Origin: Platanthera guangdongensis
Taxonomy: Eukaryota > Streptophyta > Magnoliopsida > Asparagales > Orchidaceae
Length of the DNA stretch: 64,000 nt
Direction: 5' to 3'
NCBI GenBank assembly: GCA_039583875.1
Contig: CM077162.1
Span: 67,205,259 to 67,269,258, forward strand
The translations under genes were made by a program, and so were the position numbers. Below, in pieces: positions 1-10,322 of this stretch (positions are counted from its first letter, which is position 1; the number at the start of each line of letters is the position of its first letter). The notes beneath the pieces were generated by a model. It worked only from the letters and a program-made list of their open reading frames with translations, did no database searches and was not told the origin of the DNA.

Positions 1-606
1 GAGTCAGGAATTCAAGCTGCAGGAAATGAAGGGGGTCTGCAGGAAGTAGCACAAATCATATATACCCCTACTAACTTTGAGGAAATTCAAAACTTGGTTC
101 ACCAGATGTATAATCCTCCAGAGGCTACTAAGAATGTTATCTTAAAGAAAGTGGAAATGTCAGAAGCAGTAGTGAATAAAGAGCAAGAAGCTCAACTCTC
201 AAAGAAAAGATTTAGAGAACAGGCTGAACTGAAGCCTGATTTTGAAAGGTGGAGTCTAACCTCCAGGAATATAATACTCACTGCCTCGCAAGCTGTCAAA
301 GAAAAAAATGCATGATAGAGGCAAGTGGTATTCTGAAGTTAAGTGGAATAAATATCTGCAAAGATAAGATTTATTTAGCAGTTCAGAAGGGATCACAAGG
401 CTGGGAGAATACCTGCCATAGCAGTAGAACCCAGTAAATACTTTCCTAAGCCTTTTCACAATTTTGAAAGGCAAAGAGTCAAGGCTGAAGAACTTAAAAA
501 GAAGGATCTCAAAGTCAAGAAGCCAGCTGAAGATACTGAAGCTCCAATACAAGCAAAGATCCAGTCTAGAAAAGGCATAGTGATCAAGGAGCCTGATCAG
601 CCTTAG
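1..606 (+). pseudogene. Sirevirus-like env-like ORF, C-terminal part (element 1)
   Basis: A reading frame is open at the left edge and runs to a TGA at about 315. The sequence then resumes in another frame (about 415-606) with a lysine/glutamate-rich tail ending in KEPDQP and a TAG at 604-606, so at least one frameshift separates the two pieces. The composition (charged, low complexity, no catalytic motif) and the position directly before a polypurine tract and an LTR match the extra ORF that follows pol in Sirevirus copia elements. The second Sirevirus of the window has an ORF in the same place. I do not recognise a domain, and the env-like label rests on position only. The 5' part of this element lies outside the window. 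Confidence 0.5.
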
Positions 607-870
607 GATAGATTGACTAGATTTTAAAACATTGTAATTTTCAGTTTTAATCTCCATGTAATCTATTGTAAACAAACTATTGTGAAGTTTTAAACAAAAT
701 AATGATTCATGCTTGTTATTGTTATATCATGTTCTGTGATAATATTATTTACATGTTTTGTTTATATGATTCCCTATCATGAATGTTTATTTTGCATCAT
801 ATTGTTAATTTTATTATAAGTGATGTATATCATTGACTAAGGGTTATGACTTCTCCAAATAGGGGGAGAT
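607..870 (+). other. 3' non-coding leader of element 1 with polypurine tract
   Basis: AT-rich sequence without an ORF. It ends in the purine run AGGGGGAGAT (861-870) that directly precedes the LTR, the normal place of the plus-strand primer (polypurine tract) in copia elements. Confidence 0.75.
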
Positions 871-1009
871 TGTTGGGTATATTGGAAAATATGTACCAGA
901 TTTGAAGAAGTCTCACCTAACTCAATGATATGCATCAAGTTATATTTGATGTTATGTTGAGTTATCATGTGCAGGTTAAGAAAATGGAAAAGAAAATTTT
1001 CTAAGTACA

Positions 1010-1465
1010 AGTGTCGACACTTGGGAATGGCTGTGTCGACACCAAGGGACAGATTGTGTCGACACACAGAACTTGTGTCAAAACACAGAAAATCTATCGA
1101 CAACGCTGTGTCGACACCAAGGGCCAGATTGTGTCGACATCCAGAATTTGTGTCGACACACAGAAAATCTGTCAATAATGTTGTGTCGACACTAAGGGCC
1201 AGACTTGTGTCGACATTATTAGAAGCTGTGTCGACACACAGAGAAGCTATCGACACATTCCAGAATTGTGTCGACAACGACTGTGTCGACATATAGAACT
1301 TGTGTCGACACACACCAGAATTCTGTCGACACTAACTTTGTCAAGACAGGGAGTGTTTGTGTCGACACACAAGAACTTGTGTCGACACATTCCACAGAAG
1401 CTGTGTCGACAACAACAAGACTTGTGTCGACACATGAATTATGTGTGTCGACACATATGGAGAAT
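1010..1465. repeat. GTGTCGACAC palindrome array
   Basis: About eighteen copies of the self-complementary word GTGTCGACAC or one-base variants occur in 455 bp, separated by 10-40 bp spacers such as CAGAACTT, CAAGGGCCAGATT and CAGAAAATCT. Because the unit is palindromic, both strands stay open over hundreds of bases and give artefactual Cys-Arg-His-Thr and Val-Ser-Thr-His peptides. The array lies upstream of the TATA box inside the LTR. Confidence 0.9.
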
Positions 1466-1623
1466 TCAGTTGACATTCTCTGCTGCTGAGTCAAATTTCA
1501 ATGAAGGCTGAAGCAATGTAACTGAAGACTTGACAACTATCATTACTGACATTGCTGTCACATCTGTCAGAGGTGTCAGAAGATAGTTTGAAACCGGAAC
1601 AGTCGGTTACTATGGATGTAGCC

Positions 1624-1632
1624 TATAAATAG
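1624..1632 (+). promoter_or_regulatory. TATA box of element 1 LTR
   Basis: TATAAATAG lies 160 bp downstream of the palindrome array, the expected U3 core promoter of the LTR. Confidence 0.6.
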
Positions 1633-2786
1633 ATATGCTCTCTCAACAATTGAGGGGAGAAGAAAAAAAGAGATATATAGAATAATAACTACAAGAACAC
1701 CACTTACAGAATAAAGAGAAGTTAATCAAGCCAATCAATTATAATCTCTAAAGGATTGAGAATCCAGAAGAAGAGAAAGAAACAGTCAACAGATTGTAGA
1801 GATATAAAAACAAGAAGGAGAAGTTCTCATCAAGTTAAGGCAGATCCTGAACAGTCTGCCTGAAGAATTCAGATTAATTTCTGAAGGAGGAAGATTGAAG
1901 ATCAACTCCAACATCAAGAAGATCAACCCTACTTTGTTCAGATTCAAGAAGCTTTGAAGAAAGCTAAGTCAGGTTGATCCATAAGAAAACAGTTCTATAA
2001 AGAACTGATCAAGAAGCATTCAATCAATTCTCTCTCCATCTGGTTGAATATATCAACAACTTTTCATCATTAATCTTTCTAGGATCTGTACTAGATCTGA
2101 GTGTAGGAGATTTACATCTCTGAGTTGTAAGCCTAAATTATAAAGGATGAGGTAGGGCTGTGTGCCTGAGGTAGGGGAATATGTTCCCTGAGTTGTAGGC
2201 CTGTGAAAGAGGCTGAGGTAGGGCTGTTGCCTGAGTTTTAGGAGTGTGGTGTCACTCTGAGTTGTAGGCCTATGGAAGAGGCTGAGGTAGTGCTTGTGCC
2301 TGAGTTATAGGAGTGTGGATTCACTTTGAGTTGTAGGAACCATTCTTGGTTCTGAGCTGTAAGATCTGCAAATCTGAGAAGAAGGAAGGAAGTTTGGCCG
2401 AATCTAGTACACTGCTAGATAGGCGAAGGGGGAAGTGGATGTACCCATCATTTGGGGAACCACTATAAAACTGGTGTGTAATCTGTGAATGTTGTGTATG
2501 TGAATGTTGTGTTATTCTTTCTGCTGAATACATTGCTAAACTAGATAGAATTATCTGCATAAGTTAGAAAATGAATTGAACCTATTAACCCCCCCCCCCT
2601 CTAGGTGTTTAGAACATCTTGAAACCAATTCTTTCACATATGACCCACAATGTATAGCCAGGGTCATGGTTGTGTCCTAGAGTCTAGGCTAAGTCCTTAG
2701 AATCAACATCACATGGACCAGCTATCAACAAGACTGCCAGAGACTCAAGACTTAGAGTTTTTCTAAAGACCAAGTAATATGAGTTT

Positions 2787-3430
2787 GACGTTCGTCGAAC
2801 TCAGGTCGACGATAGTCGTGCTCTGCTCGAAGATCTCAGAGAAAATTCTCTGAGCTGAGCTTGACGAACTTCATTCTCAGGTCGACGATTTCTGGACTAC
2901 CTTCAGCATTCCTAGTTAAGATGTTCTCTAGGCTCAAGTCGACAAACTAAGTTCTCTGGATGACGATTTCTGGAATCTTTACTTCAACACTTCAAGATCA
3001 GAAAAACATCTCTTTATTCTAAGTCCAGAGTCAGACTTTGGTCGACGAACTTAGTTCTCAGCTCGACGAACTCTGACCACAATAGCTAGAGTTATCCAGC
3101 AGTAGTTAGTGGTCCTCAGCTCGACGAAACCAATTCTTAGGTCGATGAATTCTAGATACTTCACTTCAACACCTTCATCCAGAAGCATCTGAAATTATTC
3201 TAAGTCCAGAAATATTTTGCTGAACTTCAGTCGACGAAACCAGTTACAAGCTCGACGAACTCTATACAAAGAAAAGGCAAAGTTTCTAGAGAATATAGTT
3301 CTGCTCTCTGCTCGACGATGTTGGAACACAGCTCGACGAACAGAAGTCATCTGGTCGACGAACTCAGCAACTCAGCTCAACGAACTGTGAACTCAGCTCG
3401 TCGATTTCTGTTATCAGTTCGACGAATCCA
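2787..3430. repeat. TCGTCGA/TCGACGA hairpin array in the 5' LTR
   Basis: Many copies of GTCGACGA, CTCGACGAA and related words occur in both orientations, for example AGCTCGACGAACT and GGTCGACGA. CpG-decayed forms (TTGACGA, TCGACAA, TCGATGA) are common. The same array is at about 13820-14465 in the 3' LTR. Confidence 0.85.
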
Positions 3431-3672
3431 GACTTAGTTATTTTCCATCCTTCTGTCCCCTTCTTACTGCAATGATTCCTGAGTATTTAATGCTCAAATA
3501 TTCTCTGGAATATAATCGCTAGACAAAGCATTGATTATGGTCTTCTCCAGGATTATTGTCTGCCGTTTTTCCATGGGACAGTTGGGGAAATAAATCATTG
3601 CAGATTATTCTCAAGGCCGATAGCATTGATTGCAGAGATTTTCAAATTTCGAAAGAGAATTTTGACAGAAAA

Positions 3673-3680
3673 TATAAAAG
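3673..3680 (+). promoter_or_regulatory. TATA box of Sirevirus element 2 5' LTR
   Basis: TATAAAAG follows the hairpin array. The same box is at 14709-14716 in the 3' LTR. Confidence 0.6.
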
Positions 3681-4499
3681 CAATTTACACTCTTTTCCCA
3701 GAGAGATCTGATAGAGAATACAGAAGAACAGAGTCACACACAGACAAAGAATAACAATCAGTTTGAATAAAAAACTCTCTGCACCTTTCTTCCATAGATT
3801 TTTGATACAGAAAAGAAGCCTTATACCTGAAGATCATCAGCTACTTGACGAAGAAGAACAATCAATCAAATATCAAGATTCTTTTGTCTTCAACACTCCA
3901 GGACACTTCAAAGGACAACTACAACTTTATCTGTCAAAGAAGTTCCTGAACAGCTACTGATCAAGGCTGAACTACTGAAGGCCTATCACCCTGCAGCAAG
4001 GCTCCATCTCTTTGAACCATTATATACCTCAGGAGGAGCCTTTGATAAAATCAATATCCACAAGTATTTTCAGTTGTATATTGAGAAAGAGAAGACAATA
4101 TCATCTCTCACCTCTCCTGTATAAATGGTTATAACTCCCTTCAAAAGTTATTCCTGCTTGCAAGTCACCGGATTAAAAGACTTGAGTATTGGTTTTTGAG
4201 CACTTGATCAAAAGCTCATTGGTGTCAGGCACCTGATCAAAAATCTGAGTGGAATCCTATCAGGGTGGTAGAAGAGTGGATGTACCCAAGTTTAGGGGAA
4301 CTACTATAAATTCTTGTGTTGTCTGGATTGTCCTTTTCTTTTGTTTCTTGATGTGGCTGTGTTAGTTGTTAGGTTTGTTGTTTATGCTTTTAAATTTATT
4401 CCTGCACTAGATAAAATCAGTAGAAAATTTTATAAAACCTGAATACTCTATTCACCCCTACCCTCTAGAGTATTCCTGATCTAACAACTCACTTTCAAT

Positions 4500-4511
4500 T
4501 GGTATCAGAGC
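4500..4511 (+). promoter_or_regulatory. Primer-binding site, tRNA-iMet type
   Basis: TGGTATCAGAGC lies two bases after the 5' LTR end and complements the 3' end of plant initiator tRNA-Met, the usual primer of copia elements. Confidence 0.92.
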
Positions 4512-4621
4512 CTGGATTCCTTGGTGTACAAGCTATACAAGCTAACTCTTGAACCAAAGATCCTGTGTTAGATCAGATTTCATCTTTTATCTTTATTTTT
4601 ATTTAGATTATATACACAACA

Positions 4622-6106
4622 ATGGTACAGAATAAAGACTATGCAAGCAACATACCTCCAGTTTGCAAACTAAATAGGTTTGCCATCTAGAAGGTAAGAA
4701 TCAAATTGTATATGAACTCTATTGATGAAGATATCTACAATTCCATCTTGACAGGTCCTCCTCAAGCCACTGCCTCTACATCTACAGCAGCTTCAAGCAC
4801 AAATGCAGTTCCACCACCTGAGTGGACTGAAGCTCAGAAGAAGGCCAAGGTTGCTGATGCCAAAGCAATGAATATACTAGCACAAACAATGTCAGATGAT
4901 ATTTTCAAAAGGTGGATGAATGCACCTCAGCCAAAGCCATTTGGGACTCCCTAAATCAAATGGTGCCTGGATCAGCAGATGAAAGGAAGGATAGGAGATC
5001 CAATCTCATATCCTTATATAAGGACTTCAAGAAAGAAAGAAGATGAGACAGTATCTAATATGTATAATAGGTTATGCTCAATCATCAATGAGCTAAAAAC
5101 CTTGGACAAGGACATCACCCTCACTGAGGTGAATGACAAGATCCTAATGTGCTTCCCAAGCTCATGGGATTCAAGGATCTGGCCTATCGAAGAAGCCAGA
5201 AGCCTAAATAAGATATCCACTGAATCTCTATTAGGCAAACTTAAGTCCTATGAACAGCTGATTAAATCCAGGGAGGCAACTGAGCAGAGAACACCCCCTC
5301 CAGCAAGAAAAGAGCATAGGATTGCTTTCAAGGCAGCTGAAGAGACAGAGACTCCCTCAATAAATGAAGAACTCATGAGTCTTTTTGCCAAAAGATTCTA
5401 CAAGTTGGCAAGAAAAGATTTCATGAGGAAGTCATCCACACAGGATGACAAACCTAGGTATGATAAAACACCAACTAAAGAAGTGGTATGCTTTGGTTGC
5501 AGGAAAGTTGGACACTTCATCTCTGAGTGTCCAGAGAATCAGAAGAAAGAAAAAAGAAGAGAGAAAGATACCAGGAGACAACACAACAGCAGACCTTCTT
5601 CTGGCAAATACAAGAAGAAGGAGAAGGGTTTTGTGGCAGAAACCTGGAGTGAGACTGAAGATGAATCAACATCTTCTAGCTCTAGTGAAGATGAGGAAGA
5701 GGTAAGGGCCAAGGAGGTTTGTCTCATGGCAATTGATGCTTCTAGGAGCCATTCAGAAGAAGAGGACTCAGATAATGAAGCAGTTTCAGATTCTGAAACT
5801 GACAAGGTATTGTCTTCTTTTGATTACAGTTTTGATTCTTTTAAATTTGAATTTAAAACAATGTGTATAGATTTAATAAACTCAAAAAAGGAGATTAAAA
5901 CTCTTAGGGAAAAATTAGGAAACCTAGAGAATGTCAACTCTGAAAACAATATGTTAAAAGATGAATTAACCTTAGTTAATGAACAAATAATAATGTTAAA
6001 GACTGAGCTTTGTGAGGCTAAAAAACTTGAGGAAACTCTTAATGAAAGAAGTCTCAAGCTGATGGACATCACAAACACTATAAATACCAGACTCAATGGC
6101 AGCTAG
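4622..6106 (+). pseudogene. gag: Sirevirus gag, nucleocapsid with coiled-coil tail
   Basis: The start is taken at the ATG at 4622. A TAG stop follows after about 22 codons, and the frame is carried on from 4706 and, after a frameshift near 4950, from 4979 to the TAG at 6104-6106. The capsid region is followed by one zinc knuckle, CFGCRKVGHFISEC (about 5488-5530), then a Lys/Arg patch, a Ser/Glu/Asp-rich stretch, and a heptad-like Leu/Glu/Lys segment (about 5880-6060) typical of a coiled coil. Sirevirus Gag proteins are known for this extended C-terminal coiled coil. The early stop looks like TGG-to-TAG. Gag should package element RNA into cytoplasmic particles, but this copy cannot make a complete one. 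Confidence 0.85.
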
Positions 6107-6758
6107 GCTTGGGTGCTTCATCAAAGTTTGCCCCCCATCCTCAAGAAAAACATACTGACAACCCCAATCAAATTTGTTTCTGCTAAGGGGAAAGAGAAAA
6201 TAAACCATAAACAAACAATAAAAAATATTCCCAAATCAATAGGTCTGAAAACCAAAAATTAGAAAACGTTAAGTAAAAACAAGGTTAAGCAGATTTCGTC
6301 GAACTTAGGTCGACGAAATGCAGCCAGTTCGTCGAACCCAGATCAACGAACTCTGAATGAAAACTATAGTTATAATTATTCGTCTAACTGCGATCGACAA
6401 ACTCTGTATGGTTCGTCGAGTATAGGTCTACAAACGTGGGGCACATAAAATGAATATGTTCATTCTCTGGGCAGAGATCGACGATCTCAACCCAATTTGT
6501 CGAACTCTGGTCGACGAACTCACAGAAATTCGTCGAACCCAGAAAGACTTAACAGAAATTATAATTTCAACCGCAACTCAAATAATTCTATGAAACCTTT
6601 TACTCCTCTAGCTGATTGGGTTATACCACCTAGAAGATATCACCCTTTAGGATACAAATCCCAACCAGAATTTTCTGTTATTTTTAGCTTTTCATACCAA
6701 CAAAACAAAGGATCCAAGGTAACCTGGGTCAAGAAAAATTAATTGTATTTCACTGCAG
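6107..6758 (+). repeat. Spacer between gag and pol with a CGTCGA hairpin array
   Basis: About 650 bp without usable coding sequence. The part at 6293-6550 holds repeats of TTCGTCGAAC...GATCGACGAA, the same hairpin class as in the LTRs. It continues into a low-complexity Asn/Arg-rich frame (6497-6742) that may be the remains of the gag-protease linker. Confidence 0.7.
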
Positions 6759-9700
6759 GTGAAGAGCTATCCAACAAATAATCAAACATGGTACCTGTAC
6801 AGTGGTTGCTCCAAACATATGACTGGCAGCAAGGACATCTTACACAGATACAAGTCCAAGCTGGGGCCAAAGGTTATCTTTGGAGTTTCCAAATGTGGTC
6901 AGTCAGAAGGCTTTGGAGAAGTGAAGTTTGGAGCTGTTACTTTCAAGAAAGTAACATATGTCAGATGACTCAAGCATAACCCCATCTCCATAAGTCAGTT
7001 ATGTGATGAAGGTTATCAGGTACACTTCAACTCATCTTCTTGCACTATTTCTAACAAAGAATACCAAACTGTTTTAATTGGGAATAGACAAGGTAACATA
7101 TACCTAGTTGATTTTCTTTCTGCCACTTCTGATATTTGCTTACTTAATATAACTAGTAATCAGAATAATTTATGGCACAAAAGGCTAGGACATGTAAACT
7201 TGAAAAACATTACTAGGCTATCAAAAGATAACCTTGTTAGAGGTTTACCTTCTGGCCCATACAAGAAGAAAGTCCTTTGCAGGGCTTGTCAACTAGGAAA
7301 GCAAACTAAATCTAGTTTTAAATCTGTTAATAAAAGTGATTCACCTAGGATTTTGTATTTGCTACATATGGATCTCTTTGGACCCATTGTTGTATAAAGC
7401 CTAGGAGGGAAATCCTACACCTTAGTTATTGTGGATGACTTCTCAAGGTTCACTTGGGTATCCTTTCTGAGATCTAAGTCAGATACTTTTAAGGTTCTTA
7501 CAGATTTTCTCAGGACCATACAGATTGAGTTCTCTACTCATGTTGCATTGATCAGAAGTGATCATGACACAGAGTTGAGTCTCTTCTTATACATGAGTTC
7601 TGTGAAAATGAAGGTACCAGGCATTGCTTCTCAGCTCCTAGAACTTCTCAACAAAATGGGGTAGCTAAAAGGAAAAATAGGACACTCATTGAAGCTGCAG
7701 GCACATTGCTTGCAGATGCTTACATGCCCCTAACCTTTTGGGCAGAGGTTGCGAACACTACAAATTATGTCCTGAACAGAAGTCTGATACATAAACTAAA
7801 GAATAGGAATCCCTATGAATTACTTAAAGGGAAGAAACCTAAAATCAACTATTTTAAAGTATTTGGATGTATATGTTATATTCACAATAATAACAAAAGA
7901 TACATTAGAAAGTTTGAGGCTAAGGCTGAAGAGGGAATCTTTCTAGGATATTCCCAATTAAGCAAAGCCTATAAGGTTTTTAATAATTCATCTCTAAAAA
8001 TTGAAGAGTCTATTCATGTTACATTTGATGAAGCTAACATGTCTTGCAAGGAGAAAGAGATTTCTACCAATAGCACTTTTCAGTTACCTCACTTATATGA
8101 GAGTTTGGATGGAATAAACCTCACCCAAGAGCTTCCAACACATCCTTCTCCACAAGTCATTGAAGAAAGTGAAGATGAAGGCACTGAAGGAATTGATCTT
8201 CCCCCAACAGCAAACATAATTCCACAAGCGGAATTAGTTTATAATGCTGTTGTAGAACCAACTCCACCCACTGATCTTGTCATACTAAGGGATCACCCCA
8301 GATCTCAAGTGATTGGAGATATATCAGCAGGTGTACAACACAGGCATCAACTCAACAAAGATTTGATGCATGCCTGTTTTATCTCTCAGGTTGAACCTCT
8401 ATCCATCCAAGATGCTGAGCAGGATCCCCACTGGATCATTGCTATGCAAGAGGAACTCAACCAATTTGAGAGATGTAGAGTTTCGGATTTGGTTCCAAGA
8501 TCCCAAGACTATACAGTCATTGGAACCAAATGAGTATTCAGAAATAAATTAGATTCCCAAGGTACAATAGTGAGGAATAAGGACAGGCTTGTTGCCCAAG
8601 GATATAGGCAAGAGGAAGGAATAGATTATGACCAAACCTTTGCACCTATGGCAAGGTTAGAGGCAATCATAATATTCCTTGTCTATGCAGCCTACAAAAG
8701 ATTCAAGGTGTATCAGATGGATGTGAAGAGTGCATTCCTGAATGGAGTACTTAAAGAAGAGGTTTATGTTGAACAACCTCCAAGTTTTGTCTCTCCAACT
8801 CACCCTTATCATGTTTTCAAATTGGATAAAGCTCTTTATGGTCTCAAGCAAGCTCCAAGAGCTTGGTATGAGACTCTACCTAGCTTTTTGATAGAGCATA
8901 AATTCATTAGAGGCATAGTAGATAGAACACTTTTCACTAGACATCATAAGGATCAAATATTGTTAGTGTAAATATATGTGGATGACATCATATTTGAGTC
9001 TACTTATTCCAAATTATGCAAGAGGTTCTCTGACCTCATGCACTCAAAATTTGAAATGAGTAGCATGGGTGAGCTCTCCTACTTCCTTGGTCTCCAAGTG
9101 AAGCAGTTTTCTAATGGCATCTTCATCTCCCAAGCTAAATATGCAAAAGAGATTATCAAAAAGTTTGGGATGACTGATGCCTCGGCAAAGAAAACACCCA
9201 TGGCCACTAATGCTGTGATTGACTCTGATGCACATGGGAAACCTGTGGATCAGAAATTATATTGGGGCATTGTTGGGTCCCTACTATATCTTACAGCAAG
9301 CAGACCTGATATCATGTTTGTCACATGCCTTTGTGCTAGGTTCCAAGTGAACCCAAAAAAATCTCACCTAATTTTCTTAAAAAGGATTTTGAGATATATA
9401 AAGAGTTGTCCTAGTCTAGGCCTATGGTATCCAGCTGAGTCAGAATTTGATTTAACTGGATTTTCAAATGCTAACTTTGTTGGATGCAGGGTTGATAGAA
9501 AAAGCACCTCAGGGACTTATCAATTCCTTGGTATGAGGTTAGTATCCTGGTTTTGCAAGAAACAATCATCTGTATCCACCTCAACTGCTGAAGCAGAATA
9601 TATTACAGCAGGCAGTTGTTGTTCTCAGATATTGTAGATCCAAAACCAACTCCTAGACTATGGTCTCAACTTAAATAATTCAACTCTCTTTTGTGATAAC

Positions 9701-9928
9701 ACTAGTGCTATAACAATAGCACAAAATCCAGTCCATCACAGTAGGACTAAGCATATAAACATTAGACATCATTTCATTAGAGAGTGTGTGGACAAAAACA
9801 AAATTAATCTTGTCTATATCTACACTGATTTACAAAGAGCTGATATATTCACCAAACCTCTGGATGAGAGAAATCACTTATTCTTTATAAATAAGTTGGG
9901 AATGATCAATGGAGAAGACTTAGTTTAA
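6759..9928 (+). pseudogene. pol: Sirevirus pol: protease, integrase, RT, RNase H
   Basis: Domains come in copia order. Protease near 6785-6840 reads WYLYSGCSKHMTG, so the catalytic Asp of the D-S-G triad is Tyr. The integrase zinc region has WHKRLGH and CRACQ (7170-7300), followed by the DDE core with HMDLFGP, RSDHD and, in another frame, a glutamate after QQNGVAKR. Connecting sequence runs to about 8370. RT has [10 protein letters not shown] and IYVDD (8715-8990). RNase H follows with STAEAEY and the terminal ADIFTKPL, ending at TAA 9926-9928. Stops at about 7396, 8531, 8969 and 9636 and several frameshifts break it. The stops fit CAA-to-TAA or TGG-to-TGA/TAG, the pattern of deaminated methylcytosine. 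Not functional. Confidence 0.9.
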
Positions 9929-9934
9929 TTTTTG

Positions 9935-10215
9935 TCTGCACTCGACGAATTTTCCAGAGTTCATCGAACGGAGCTCGACAAACTAGGGAAAGTTCGTGAG
10001 AGTTTCGTCGAACAGCGATCGACGAACTCTCTGTGAGTGAAGTTGTGTTCGTCGAACGGAGATCGACGAATCTACTTCAGGAAAACTTTCATCGAACGGA
10101 ACTCGACGAAATGTCTTCAACTCTTCCAGCTAATCTCGATGAATTATTTCACTATCAATTATTTCATCGATCTCAGGTCGAAGAATTTCTTAATTTTCGT
10201 GGAACGGATTCTGTC
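9935..10215. repeat. CGTCGA hairpin array between pol and the env-like ORF
   Basis: Four to five hairpin units lie here, with arms TTCGTCGA and TCGACGAA around a 7-base loop (ACGGAGA or a variant). The best unit is at 10050-10071. Decayed units at 9940-9990 and 10090-10115 have CpG changed to CpA or TpG. Confidence 0.85.
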
Positions 10216-10322
10216 GATTCATATTCTGGAAAACCTTATATCTAGATTTTCTTCAACCTCCGTCCCACGCTTTTTGTTCTCTTTGCACTTGATCATTGCT
10301 TTTCTCTCTTGCAGGTGATTTC

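Larger units (their letters stand above)
871..2636 (+). repeat. 3' LTR of Sirevirus-like copia element 1
   Basis: Starts with TGTTGGGTAT straight after the polypurine tract and ends in CTTTCA at 2636, giving TG...CA ends and a length of 1766 bp. It contains a TATA box (1624-1632), a GTGTCGACAC palindrome array (1010-1465) and, at about 2100-2345, a decaying tandem repeat built from CTGAGTTGTAGGCCT and GAGGCTGAGGTAG words. The matching 5' LTR is outside the window, so length and ends cannot be confirmed by comparison. The right end abuts the next element without a recognisable target duplication. Confidence 0.7.
2637..4497 (+). repeat. 5' LTR of Sirevirus element 2 (start probably truncated)
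   Basis: Nearly the same sequence as 13673-15531, starting CATATGACCC and ending ...CACTTTCA directly before the primer site. It carries TATAAAAG at 3673-3680 and a CGTCGA hairpin array. A short pseudo-frame near 3763-3960 is just transcribed leader and has no recognisable product. Confidence 0.88.

Noticed and set aside
1010..1465. CRISPR array
   Set aside because: Repeats are 10-bp palindromes with irregular spacers inside a plant LTR, with no cas genes. The same applies to the other arrays.
837..1513. Overlapping ORFs on both strands (about 60-160 codons) over the GTGTCGACAC array
   Set aside because: They encode only repeats of the palindrome translated in several frames. There are no domains and the sequence is inside an LTR.
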